Both the position numbers and the translations under genes were made by a program. A stretch of DNA of 64,000 nt. Source: Tricholoma matsutake (Eukaryota; Basidiomycota; Agaricomycetes; Agaricales; Tricholomataceae). Location: contig AP026538.1 of NCBI GenBank assembly GCA_026075535.2, positions 16,004,337 through 16,068,336 of the forward strand, read 5' to 3'. Position 1 is the first letter of the stretch, and the number at the start of each line of letters is the position of its first letter. The notes beneath the pieces are model-generated. The model was not told where the DNA came from, did no database searches, and was given only the letters and a program-made list of their open reading frames with translations. This document shows, piece after piece, positions 51,891 through 61,571 of this stretch.

Positions 51891-52286
51891 TCCCCTTACA
51901 ACTTGCTCCAGTTGCATCCTGAGATCTGTGGTAAGTGATCCCAAGAGGTTTCATACCTGCAAGGTACCTGAGTATCCACTCTAATGCACCATGGTGTTGG
52001 AGACCTGGGTTAGTGGTATAGGTGGCCAATTTGTTCATGGTGTATGAGATATCTGGTCTTGTGGAGTTTGCAATAAACTGTAGACTTTCCAATAATTTCA
52101 TGACAAATTCCTTTGGTTGGGTTTATTATGATCCAGATTCAGTTCTAGCTTAATATTTGGGTCCATAGTTATACCAACAGGGTTCACATCAGCAATCCCC
52201 TCCTTGAGGAGGATATTCTCAATATATTTCTGTTGAGAAATAGTGATGGAATTGATGGTATGGTTTGTTTCTACACCAACAATCTT
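51891..52286 (-). pseudogene. Copia-2 RT, downstream block
   Basis: Reads KIVGVETNHTINSITISQQK, YIENILLKEGIADVNPVGIT, MDPNIKLELNLDHNKPNQRN, then ESLQFIANSTRPDISYTMNK (the SL.(Y/F).A..TRPDI copia hallmark) and RYLAGMKPLGITYHRSQDAT. One frame change near 52100. It ends abruptly at about 51891. Confidence 0.85.
52282..52286. repeat. 5-bp target-site duplication of gypsy-2 (left)
   Basis: atctt at 52282-52286 and 57306-57310, immediately outside the TG and CA ends of gypsy-2. Copia-2 coding (PSKIV / TKIVGVE) overlaps at this site. Confidence 0.8.
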
Positions 52287-52663
52287 TGTTAAGGATGAAG
52301 CCTCAACCACTTGATCTAGTCGATGTTGTTCAATGAGGTGCTTCCTCAATGAGTCATTTGGCACTAGTCTTTACTCAGGGCATCCAACATAAAGTAGATA
52401 GTGCACTCTAGCAGACCTTCTGCATAGAGTCGTCGATGTTCACACACTAAGGGGCTTCCTTAGTGGTTTCGAATAAGTTCACATACTAAGGGGCTTCCTT
52501 AGTAGTTTTGAGTGAGTTCACGAGTTTGCAAGTTAAGGCTGTAGATTGCCTAGATCTAACTGAGGACATCCCTACTACAAGTCGCAGTATTTATACATAC
52601 TAGAAGGGAGGTCCATATTGTCCAATCGGAAGGATAGATTTGTATCAGATAAGAATAGAAACA
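52287..52663 (-). repeat. Gypsy-2 3' LTR (only the end homologous to the 5' LTR)
   Basis: 377 bp matching 56554-56927. It contains two tandem ~42-bp units with the palindrome actaaggggcttccttagt (near 52446 and 52487). The U3-proximal half seen in the 5' LTR (56928-57305) has no counterpart here. Confidence 0.8.
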
Positions 52664-52740
52664 GAAGGGCATCAATGTTTGATTGGTTTCGTAGGTATTC
52701 ATGGGTGAATCATTGTTTGGCAGGCATTGGGGGTGCCATT

Positions 52741-52762
52741 GGGGGGGGGGGGGGGGGGGGGG
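52741..52762 (+). repeat. Homopolymer of about 22 G
   Basis: A G run between the chromodomain coding end and the 3' LTR of gypsy-2. It could be a polypurine-tract-linked slippage or an assembly-prone homopolymer. Confidence 0.8.
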
Positions 52763-52789
52763 AGTTTGGTTGATTGTTCTTTTCTAGAG

Positions 52790-54400
52790 GTGGTGCCTCT
52801 TCTTATATGCCATCAGGATCTTGTGGGCATTCTTCAAGTTCAATTCAGGTTCCCATGTGTTTTCAGATGTCGGGTAGTCAACCCATTTCACAAGGTAATG
52901 GCATGTCTTGCTGTGCTTCTTGTGTGCAATGATTGCTTCAACTTCATATTCACTTTCTCCTTCACAAAATCGGGTGGAGGAGTCAGGAAGTTTTGTCCGT
53001 GAGTGTCATTCTCATGGTATCGTGTGAGTAGGGCTGCATGGAAAACAGGGTGGATCTTCCATCTCAGCAGCAGTTTCAGTTGGAATGTCAGTTTTGACCT
53101 GGCTTCTTCAATCAAGAAGGGCCCTTCTCATTTTGGCACCAGTTTTCTTGTTGGGTAGCCAATCTTCAGGTTCTTGGAGTCAAGCCATACTTGCTCTCCA
53201 ACCTTGAATGGTTCATATCACCCTTTCATTCAGGTGGCCATGGCCTGTCTGGCTAATTTGTGTGCAGCAAGGGCTTCCCTTCTCGCAGAGAGAAGCTCTC
53301 AGATTCTCTGTTCAGCGGCCAGCACATTCATTTTTTCATAAGGGGTGGGGATAGCGTGTGGTTGATATCCCATCATCAAGTAAAACAGCAAGTTTTTTAC
53401 TGCAGAGTGCATTTTCTGATTATGCGCAAATTCTGCCGTTGGGAGATAGTGTTCCCAATCTTCAGGTTTGTTCAAGCAGAACATGTGGAGGTAAACCTCT
53501 AGTTCTTGGTTTACTCACTCCGTTTCTCCATCGGTTTGTGGTGGGTAGGTGGTGCTCATGGATAGCTTAATTCCAAGCAGCTGTACGAGTTCTTGGAAGA
53601 GTTTGGAGGCAAGTTGAGGGTCTCTGTCTGAGATGATTCTTCCAGGGAGTCCAAATCTGGTGTATATGTGGCACAGGTAAAGGTCTGCAGTGCCAAGTGC
53701 ATCGATCGTCTTCGTGCAAGGGATAAAAATTACCCCCTTCGTAAGACCATGGTCTACCATGATCATGATTGAGTCAAATCTGTTTATTATGGGCAGATCC
53801 GTAATGAAATCCATCATAACCAGCTCAAATGGTCTGCTGGCATCTGACGATATCGGTGTTGGTGGTGGGGTTGTTGGGTGAGTGTTGACCTTCATTTGCT
53901 GGCATTTTGCGCAGCCTTTGATGTATTTCTTTATCAGGTTGGCCATTCCTGGCCACCAATAGTCTTGTTGGATCAGTTTGATCATCTGCCATTGTCCAGG
54001 GTGTCCTGTTGTGATGCTGTCATGGTACTTCTGTACAATTGCCCAGTGGAGGGTCTTGTCCTGTGGCACATAGCATTGGTCTTTGAAAAAGAGCAACCCA
54101 TCTTCAAATTTCCAGTCCTCCAATACAGACTGGATTGGGGGAGTTCTGTTGCTTTTCAGGGCTCGTAAGGTGTCTTTTACAAGGTAGTCCTTCATTATTG
54201 CTGAAACCAGGGCTCCCTGGAGTTCTGTGTCAATTGTTTTCACAAATAATTCATCAGTGAGGATGATCTTATCCTCATTATCTGTGTCTTCTTTGGCTAC
54301 ATGGTCCGCCCTCCTTGATAGGGCATCTGATTGTACCATGGTCTGGGGTTCCATAATCACGGGTTGAGGTAGCCTCCTGACGAGGGTTCTTTGTCCTGTT
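52790..54400 (-). pseudogene. Gypsy-2 integrase and chromodomain
   Basis: After a residual RNase H/linker (TMVQSDALSRRADHV) the integrase has its HHCC finger (HDSITTGHPGQW, then CAKCQQMK), the catalytic core VMMDFITDLP, IISDRDPQLASKLF and TTYPPQTDGETE (D, D, E). A frame break follows near 53510. FCLNKPEDWEHYLPTAEFAH, EARSKLTFQLKLLLRWKIHP (SH3-like GPY region, HPVFHAALL) and a degenerate chromodomain ending near 52800 complete it. Chromodomains direct such elements to heterochromatin. Confidence 0.87.
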
Positions 54401-55271
54401 TTGTGGTGCCACTTTTGAGTTTCGTTTGTAGGTGCTTCCCTCCCCTGTGGAGTTCAGCAGTTCTTTTATCTTTTGCAAGATCTGTTGTGTCTTGTTGCAT
54501 TCGTTGCATTTGCCCTTTTCCAGTTGTTTCTTTTTCTGGTTTTCTCGGGTCTTGGTGACAGCTCATCATTCTACTTCGATGGTTTTTGCTTCTTTAGGAG
54601 TGTTTCTGCTCCTGGTCTTTGCGACAGCTATCTGGGCTGAATTTAGTTCTTTTGCTTTCCTCTCAGAAAGCCTTTCTCTCATTTTTGCCATGGCCAATCA
54701 TGCTCGGGCAAGGCTCCTTTCCTTTTCTTCAGAGAGCCTTTTTCTTGTTTTGGCTATGATGTGTCGGATTTGTGCCATCTTGTCACTGGGTGCCTCTCTT
54801 CCAGTGTTGACTTTGGAGAGGTTCAAGGTGTTCGGGAGGGTCCATTCAGCTCTTCTTGTTTTTTTCCAGAATTCGCTGGATCTGAGCCCATTGTTCTTCA
54901 TTCCAGAATTCAAAAGTTCCTTTCTTCCAGTCAATGATCAGGTTTATCTCCTGCAGCCATGGCAGGCCCAGGATTACTGATTCCTTGCCTAGTCCAGCGA
55001 CTAGGTACTTCATTGGGAAGTTTCGTCCATTGATGTGGAGCCTCCCTTTCATGTATCTTGTGATTGTTCCCTGTTTGTTCAGGGTTCCATCTACATTTGT
55101 GGCCCAGATGGTATGGCCTAAGGGGTATGTCTTGATCCCTTCTTGTTCAATGAATTTTGAGTCAATAAAGACTCCTCCTGCTCCAGAGTTGAGGAGCGCA
55201 TTTGTTGCAACATCTTTTCTGTTGTCTGACTCAGCTACCTGAATAGACAGGCGCATAGATTGTCTATTCAT
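54401..55271 (-). pseudogene. Gypsy-2 protease and Lys-rich linker
   Basis: Protease-like domain: DVATNALLNSGAGGVFIDSK, IKTYPLGHTIWATNVDGTLN and KESVILGLPWLQEINLIIDW. The catalytic Asp of the DSG motif is Asn (codon AAC preceded by CTC, so a CG to CA change explains it). It is followed by a Lys/Arg-rich linker (54401-54840). The sequence then jumps directly to the RNase H end, showing the RT deletion. Confidence 0.85.
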
Positions 55272-55439
55272 AGTAGCTAAGAGTACAGACCCTATGGAGA
55301 CTGTAGCAGTGACTGGTGTCGTATCAGGCTGCTGTTCTAAAAACCTGACTCCTCCATGAGGCTGAGGGCTTGTTCCTTTTCTTCTTCGTCTAGTTCATCC
55401 AGCATTGTGTGGATCTTCTGGTGGGTATCCACCCCAGTC

Positions 55440-56540
55440 TTCTTCTGGGTGAATCAGTTTCAGTAGGGGGGTGGTGCTGACCCTGTCTGGGTGGGGTTCT
55501 TTCCATCTTTGTGGTCAGACAATTGGTGTCCGGGTTGGTGGCAGGTGAAACACAGCCCTTTTTGGAGGTGTTCCATGCATTCTTGGTTTGTTAGTCAATT
55601 AATGTCAAGAGAGGGCTGTCCTTTCTTTGTCACTTCCTTAGTCTTTTTGTTTTGCCTGGTCTTTCCCAGGATTGCCATGGCCCATTTCCATTGGCCTTCA
55701 TACTTCGAAGCTGCCTTTATCCAGCCTTTGAGGGTATTGGGTACTGTTTCCATTGTGTGTACCCTTTTCAGTAATTTGGGGTGCAGTCCATCCATGAAGT
55801 ATTTGATCATGGCTGCATCTTCAGTAATTCCCATTCTGTCTTTCAGGATGCAGAATTTTGCCACATATTCTTCAAGGTTCCCTGAACCTTGTTTGAGATT
55901 TTTAATCTCTGTCTTTGCCATCCCAGCATTGTCAATCGGTGAGAAGGCCTCTAAGACCTTCTGTCTGAAGTCTGCATATTCTCTAAATCCCTCGGATTTG
56001 TGTTGGTTGACAAATGCCTGCACCCAGGCAGTGGCTGTCCCTCCGTTCATGAAGGACAGGGTGAAGATGATCTTTTTGTCATTTGTGTCATAGACCTGAT
56101 CATTGATTCGCAGGTAGAGGTCTATCTCCTGCAGGAACTTAGCAGTCTTAGTCTGCTCTCCTGAGAAGTCAGTGGGTGATCAGATTCAAATGTCCTTTGC
56201 GGACGTCATGAGTGTGGTCGCAGTGGGTTCAGACATCTCATAATAGAGGTTGTCAATTTTGTTGGTGTGGGAGTGGGTGGATGTTTTGGGTGGGGGTGTG
56301 TGTGGTTGTTCAAAGTCTTCATCAGTGAGGAAGTCTCCCCTTTGTCTTTCAGTTGTTTTATAAAACCAACATTGTGCTGGGTTTGAATAACGGACTAATC
56401 TTCCATTGTATTGGTACCAAGATGGATTTGACTGTGGTTCAGCTCCTCTCGGTGGTCAGTTGGGGGTTTGTCTAAACCCTGGTTGTTGTGTGGTGTTTCA
56501 AGATGTATTGCCTACACCTAGGTAGGTGGGCTAGCAGAAC
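55440..56540 (-). pseudogene. Gypsy-2 gag
   Basis: Capsid region NGGTATAWVQAFVNQHKSEG, DFRQKVLEAFSPIDNAGMAK, EIKNLKQGSGNLEEYVAKFC, ITEDAAMIKYFMDGLHPKLL is open. Upstream (TAKFLQEIDLYLRINDQVYD) is in another frame with TGA breaks near 56178 and before. A knuckle-like CFTCHQPGHQLSDHK near 55530 follows. The N-terminal Pro/Gln-rich part reaches about 56500. Confidence 0.85.
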
Positions 56541-56553
56541 AGTTTAGATCTTA

Positions 56554-57305
56554 TGTTAATGGCGAAGCCTCAACCACTCGATCTAGTTGATGTTGTTCAA
56601 TGAGGTGCTTCCTCAATGAGTTGTTTGGCACTAGTCTTTACTTGGGGCATCCAACGTAAAGTAGATAGTGCACTGTAGCAGGCCTTCTGCATAGAGTCAT
56701 CGATGTTCACACACTAAGGGGTTTCCTTAGTGGTTTCAAATAAGTTCACGTACTGAGGGGCTTCCTTAGTAGTTTTGAGTGAGTTCATGAGTTTGCAAGT
56801 TAAGGCTGTAGATTGCCTAGATCTAAACTGAGGACATCCCTACTACAAGTCGCAGTATTTATACTAGAAGGGAGGTCCATATTGTCCAATTGGAAGGATA
56901 GATATGTATCAGGTAAGAATAGAAACAATAAGCCCCATGCCTTGCATGAGGCATCTGATGTCATGGAATGCTGTGGCACAGCCTGTCAGAGAACAATAAG
57001 ATGTAAACCTCATGCCTGGCATGAGGCATCCAATGTCACAGATCCAATGTCAAGGATCCGATGTCAAGGAGTGCTGCGAGCCTGCAGCACAGCATGTCAA
57101 TCGTGGGCATGGGTTTGGGTGCATGGAGTCATCATGCATCAAGGGTGCCTTCCATGGGAAGGGGATCAAATGCATGCCATCAACATGTATTATGGGTGAG
57201 TTTGGTATCAAGTACATGCCCTAGGCATGAGTCAAGGGGTGCCTCCTGTCTGGAGGGGATCATCAGGTGCATCAGGTTCCATGAGTTACAAGAAAAATTG
57301 TAACA
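56554..57305 (-). repeat. Gypsy-2 5' LTR
   Basis: 752 bp on the minus strand from TGTTACAAT (57305) to TTAACA (56554). The second half matches the 3' LTR; the first half contains repeated catgaggcatc and gatccaatgtca motifs (56935-57085) not found in the 3' LTR. Confidence 0.75.
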
Positions 57306-58035
57306 ATCTTGCTTGGTTCCCCAAGGTCTGTAACTTGCTATTCTGAGCATAACACGTTCTTCATATGTTCCATCATCACATCAGACAATGCAAAGAGAAG
57401 CAAGTTGTCAACCCAGATGGCCATAATTCTGATGTCATCTCCATCCCATCAAATGTAAATGCAAGAATCCATGAGTAAGTGTGTGTAGCCATGAGACTTG
57501 AATTTTTCATCAAGCTGCTTATTCCACTCTCTCCGAGCTTGTTTTGGGCCATAGAGAGTCTTGACCAGCTGACATACTCAGTCCACTTCATTCTCACATC
57601 CCTCAGGTTGTCACATGTAAATTGCTTCTTGTAAGATGCTGTTCAGGTAAGCCCCCTTGACATCCATCTGTTGTAGTTGGAGTTTCTTTATTGGTACAAG
57701 GGCAAGAATTGCACACAATGTATCCATCCTACCAACAGGTGAATAGGTTTCCATATAATCATAACCTGGCTACTGTGCACATCCTTTTACTACCAGTCTT
57801 GCTCATTTCCTAATTTCATCCACTTGTTTATTTCTTTTCTTTATAAAGATCCATTTATTGGAGATAGGGACTGCATTTGGAGGTTTCTGCACAACAAGTG
57901 TCCATCTCCTTCAGCAAATCCAACTCTTCCTTCATGGCTATTTGCCAGTCTGGCCACTCTAGGGAGTTCCTAGCATCCTTTAGGCTGGTTAGTTTGTCTC
58001 CAATGATTATTGCATATATCTCTTCATTTGATAGG
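57306..58035 (-). pseudogene. Copia-2 RT, upstream block
   Basis: Minus strand: YAIIIGDKLTSLKDARNSLE, WPDWQIAMKEELDLLKEMDT, then in shifting frames PGYDYMETYSPVGRMDT, QQMDVKGAYLNSILQEAIYM, QLVKTLYGPKQARREWNKQL and IMAIWVDNLLLFALSD (catalytic VDD present as VDN). It stops at QVTDLGEPSKIV at the gypsy-2 TSD. Many frame breaks. Confidence 0.85.
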
Positions 58036-58437
58036 TGTTAGGGCAACACCCACTATCTGCTAGCTAAGACTGTGTGGGTTCTCACTACAAGAAGGGGGCG
58101 GGATCCATGTGTGTGATGGGGGAATTGATGGTTTTGATGAGAGGGGTTATTTATAGATGAGTTTGTTGAGATAGGCTGTTCACACCACAAGCATAGGTGG
58201 AATACCTAAGAGAACACAACTGGGGTCCCCTAGGTGTATATTTAGGGTTTATATACTATGTTACATATATTGTACATTGTTGTTACCAATGCACGCATAC
58301 AGGCGCATACATAGTGATGCATGCAAAATAAAATTCTCATGCTATTAAAGTGTAGCGTTATTTGGCGTCATGTAGCACAATTTGATATAATAAAATGAAA
58401 ATGAAATTTTATTAGGTAATGGGGCTGTTTCCTAACA
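58036..58437 (-). repeat. Gypsy-3 LTR
   Basis: 402 bp with inverted termini tgttagg...cctaaca, next to a purine tract on the minus strand (58438-58450). It is AT-rich in its second half. Confidence 0.8.
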
Positions 58438-58439
58438 TT

Positions 58440-58699
58440 ACCCCCCTTTTATGCCTCGACTTCCAGGTGAGAAAATACTAGGTCTGTCCCCTCTGTGAAA
58501 TTTTGGTAAGGCTGGAATTTCATCCCCTCATACACCATTCTCACAATGTGACATGGAGCATTCAGATTATGTTTAAAGAATTGGGCGATCATGTTACATG
58601 CTCACTTACAATTCTCTTCGGGTTCCCACAAATTATTTTTGTCGGTATAGTTTTTCCACTTTATTAAAAACTCCAATTTGTTTCGTCGAAGACATGAGT
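58440..58699 (-). pseudogene. Gypsy-3 chromodomain end
   Basis: The minus strand reads RRNKLEFLIKWKNYTDKNNL then WEPEENCK, the W-K-x-Y...N-x-W-E-P chromodomain core, and continues PYQNFTEGTDLVFSHLEVEA to a stop just before the LTR. It joins the protease with no RT or integrase between. Confidence 0.82.
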
Positions 58700-59155
58700 C
58701 TAGACATTACATTCCTTAGGACAACAAGTCATTTGTACTTTCCCAGTTTTCCAATCAATTTTGGGATTATGCTTCCATAACCAAGGACATCCTATTATTA
58801 GATTGGTTTTCCTGAGGTCACACACTTTGAATACAGCTTGCTCCTGATGCTCATGATACTTTAATATCATAGTCACCTCCTCCTTGATGGTTCCTCCACG
58901 ATTGACTGTTCCATCAATATTATACAGCATTATTGGTTGCAACAGCTTGCACATGCTAATACCATTTCTGGTAATTAAGGATAAATTAATAAATAATCCT
59001 GTAGCACCGCTATTGAGCAATGCTTCCACATTAATTGCTGCATGTGTGTCCACTGTCTTCAATCCCATAGTCAATGTGATTTCAGGTTCTATTTGCGCAG
59101 AGCAAATAAAGAATTTTGGAGTTTTCAGGTATAGCTTCTTTGTCACATGATTCAC
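58700..59155 (-). pseudogene. Gypsy-3 protease
   Basis: NVEALLNSGATGLFINLSLI, MLYNIDGTVNRGGTIKEEVT and TNLIIGCPWLWKHNPKIDWK give the retropepsin order. The catalytic Asp is Asn (LLNSGA; CTCAAT where CTCGAT would give Asp). This frame of ~150 codons is otherwise open. Confidence 0.83.
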
Positions 59156-59329
59156 AACAGTTGTACTCCTCCTCGATTTCCTTTTCTGGTTTGCTCTGGG
59201 TTTCCTCAGATACTAATACATTGTAACAATTCTGGGTCACCAATGGGGAAACCTTCACTGGGACTCTTCCACAAAATTCTTCTGCTTGTCTTCCTCCTGC
59301 TTCACTTCCTTGAATATAGCTCCCCTGAT

Positions 59330-60046
59330 CTTTCTCTTCTGCTTACAATTCCTAGAGATGTTTCCTAACTGCCCACAGTTGGAGCATCTAAGTGGGGGTC
59401 ATCTCCCTGCTTGATCCATCTCCATTGCATCTGCTGGCGCTACTGACTCTGCAACTATAGGTGTGACTGCCATGGCTGGTGGCTGTGCCTTTGGAGTCTG
59501 TACCTGAAGTGCTTTTCCTTTCTTGGACTTTCCTCCTGATGGCTTTCCAAATTTGGTACTTCTGTACATCAACTTTGACTCCACCTGTTCCTGCCAATAT
59601 TGCTGATCAAGGCACATTACCCAATTGTACCACTCGTCCAACTTCTCTGGCATGGAAGGTAGTTGGTAGATAGACTTGAACAAAGAGGGATTTAATCCTG
59701 CTTTCAAAAATTCTACCAATGTGGCTTCTCCCATATCCATTTGTGAAGCTTCTGTTTTGAACTGCAAAATAAATTCATCTGCTGTTAGGGAACCTTGGTG
59801 CATGGTTTTTAATTTGGCATTGGCTGTCACCTTTGGATTAGGGTCCCCAAACTGTGCCTCAAATCTCTCCAAAAATTCCTTGAAGGTTGCAAATGGTTTA
59901 TTTCCCATGGCAATTTGATTAATGGCCTGATTTCTCCAGAACTGTGCTTTCCCCCCCTGGATATATGAGAGATCAAACATAATCCTAGTCTCAGCTGTAC
60001 AAAACCACATAGGTAAGCTACATTGTATTGAATGATATGGGTTCAA
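59330..60046 (-). pseudogene. Gypsy-3 gag
   Basis: Open 215-codon stretch: GGKAQFWRNQAINQIAMGNK, FKEFLERFEAQFGDPNPKVT, KLKTMHQGSLTADEFILQFK, LVEFLKAGLNPSLFKSIYQL, EWYNWVMCLDQQYWQEQVES, then a basic region and, after a stop, a knuckle CSNCGQLGNISRNC in which the His is Asn. It matches Agaricomycete gypsy gag organisation. Confidence 0.85.
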
Positions 60047-60645
60047 TGGATGCTGTCAAACTCACTATATAAAGTCACTATACTATATTAACCAATGACT
60101 ACATTGTACACTGATTATTATACCTTACAATAGACATGCATTAGGAATTTAATACAGACATTAGTAATGTTTGAAATGCAATGGGCACAGATGTGGCCAC
60201 AGACATGGGGATGGACATGGGGATGGCCACAGCATCGCAATCGGGCATGGACACAATATTAACCTATGAATACTATTGACTTTTGATGGACGCTGTCGAA
60301 CTCACTATATATTTGTACATACTCTATCAATTAACCAATGACTACATTACTACTTTACTTGCTGTACTGTACAGATAGACATGCATTAAGAACATAGTAC
60401 AGACATTAGTAATACTTGAAATGCAATTGCAGGGAAGGGGGTGGGGACTGGGATGGGGATGGGGATAGAAATGGGAGTGGGCATGGGAGTGGGGATGCAG
60501 ATGGGGATGGAAATGGGGAAGCAGCACTGACATCGGGGCTTGACAGGACCACAAAAACAATGATATTACTACAATGATGTGCATTAAGAACAGAATACAG
60601 ACAAAAGCTACATAGATATATATATAACAATTAAGGTATTAATTA
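60047..60645. repeat. Tandemly repeated non-coding DNA, G-rich microsatellites
   Basis: A ~140-base unit (ggatgctgtcaaactcacta, ttaaccaatgactacatt, gacatgcatta, acagacattagtaat) occurs at about 60050-60182 and again at 60289-60425, with a partial third copy near 60570-60605. Each is followed by G-rich gggatggggatgg repeats. No gene seen. Confidence 0.75.
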
Positions 60646-61384
60646 TCACTGGGAATTGGCATGGGGATTGGCCATAGCATCTGAGTGGGATGATGGCGTA
60701 ATTTCTGAGAACCTCCTTTTGAATGATTTCAACTTATTTTCAACCCTTTCCTTCAAAATGGCATATGTTTTCAATGTTATATCTTGTTGTTCGAGCTTCT
60801 CCACCTCAGCCATGTACAGATGATGACTGGCATCCTTGTACAATATGCCAAGCTGGTCTTGAAGGGCCTTCACTTCAGCATGGCAGCTCAACAACTCCCT
60901 GTCTGTCAAGTCCTGCAACAGGATGAACTAATGTAGAAACACAAATGAGGATGACACTTACTGGATTGGCAGGTAGGGTGAGCTGGTTGTGGGCCACCAG
61001 GTAGTATGGTGGCATGGTCATGTTACCAGACTGCAAATTGATCATAATGTCAGTTGGGATAGACAAGACATGGGAGTGGATAGAGAAATGGGAGTGGCCA
61101 GGATATGGGAGTGGCCCGGATATGGGAGTGGCCAGGAGATGGGAGTACAGCAGTGGACAGAGACATGGCAGCAGCCCTTAACTTCAACCTGATTTGAAAT
61201 AAATGAAGCTTACCCCTCCATCCACATTATGGACATCAAGTTCCAACTTCTGGCGATAGGCATTCATTGCCTGGTGAGTGGCGGGAATCATAAAGTGGGG
61301 CACTAAATAGTGGTGCCCATCATCAGCTCAGATAGGGATGTAGCCATCTAGAACATTGCCTTGCATTTGCTGCTGGTTGCTCAT
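60646..61384 (-). pseudogene. Spliced gene of unknown function, 168 codons, one TGA
   Basis: Three exons on the minus strand: 61384-61214 (57 codons from ATG), 61030-60962 (23) and 60912-60646 (88 plus TGA). Introns begin GTAAGC and GTAAGT and end TTGCAG, all in phase 0; the second is 49 nt. Exon 1 reads MSNQQQMQGNVLDGYIPI, TGA, ADDGHHYLVPHFMIPATHQA; exon 2 MPPYYLVAHNQLTLP; exon 3 DLTDRELLSCHAEVKALQDQ, LGILYKDASHHLYMAEVEKL and a basic helical end. From memory such proteins recur in Agaricomycete genomes without known function. The TGA sits where CGA would give Arg. Confidence 0.68.
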
Positions 61385-61571
61385 TGTGGATAGATCAATG
61401 TAACAGAAGTTATAATGTGCATCTAATCTAGTGATCAGATATTGATGTTATTTGTTTGGCCTTGATGAACAAACACACGTGATGGTTGATTTTCATCGTT
61501 CCAACTTTCGTTGACTTTCAAACCCCATCACTCCCATCCCCATCCCCATCCCCACCCCGACTCATCCCAAC
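61385..61571. promoter_or_regulatory. Shared intergenic region of the divergent pair
   Basis: 187 bases between two head-to-head ATGs, so a bidirectional promoter is likely. It contains a repeat of catcccc units near 61530-61553. No clear TATA box. Confidence 0.45.

Larger units (their letters stand above)
52287..57305 (-). mobile_element. Gypsy-2: chromovirus-type element lacking RT
   Basis: About 5.0 kb with TG...CA ends and a 5-bp TSD in copia-2. Order on the minus strand: 5' LTR (57305-56554), gag, protease, linker, integrase, chromodomain, truncated 3' LTR (52663-52287). RT and most of RNase H are deleted between about 54400 and the integrase start, so it is non-autonomous. Confidence 0.85.
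51891..58035 (-). mobile_element. Copia-2: copia polyprotein remnant split by gypsy-2
   Basis: Minus-strand copia RT in two blocks (57311-58035 and 51891-52286) separated by gypsy-2 with the 5-bp TSD atctt. The upstream side is cut by the gypsy-3 LTR at 58036. No LTR of this element is visible. Confidence 0.82.
58036..60050 (-). mobile_element. Gypsy-3: deletion derivative gag-PR-chromodomain-LTR
   Basis: 3' LTR at 58036-58437 (minus orientation) preceded by a ggggggtaa purine tract, then a chromodomain end, protease and gag. RT, RNase H and integrase are absent. No 5' LTR is seen; the gag side ends near 60050. Confidence 0.82.

Noticed and set aside
52098..52364. Copia RT coding continuing through the 3' LTR of gypsy-2 (NDSLRKHLIEQHRLDQVV...)
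   Set aside because: The same bases occur in the 5' LTR at 56554-56630 and the TSD boundary is at 52286, so the upstream residues are a chance reading of LTR sequence.
52741..52762. G-quadruplex regulatory element from the G22 run
   Set aside because: It lies at a deletion-prone junction in a dead element and a homopolymer alone is weak evidence; it was kept only as a repeat.
60180..60540. CRISPR-like or telomeric array from gggatgg repeats
   Set aside because: Irregular G-rich microsatellite without constant repeats and unique spacers, and no telomere unit; the genome is eukaryotic.
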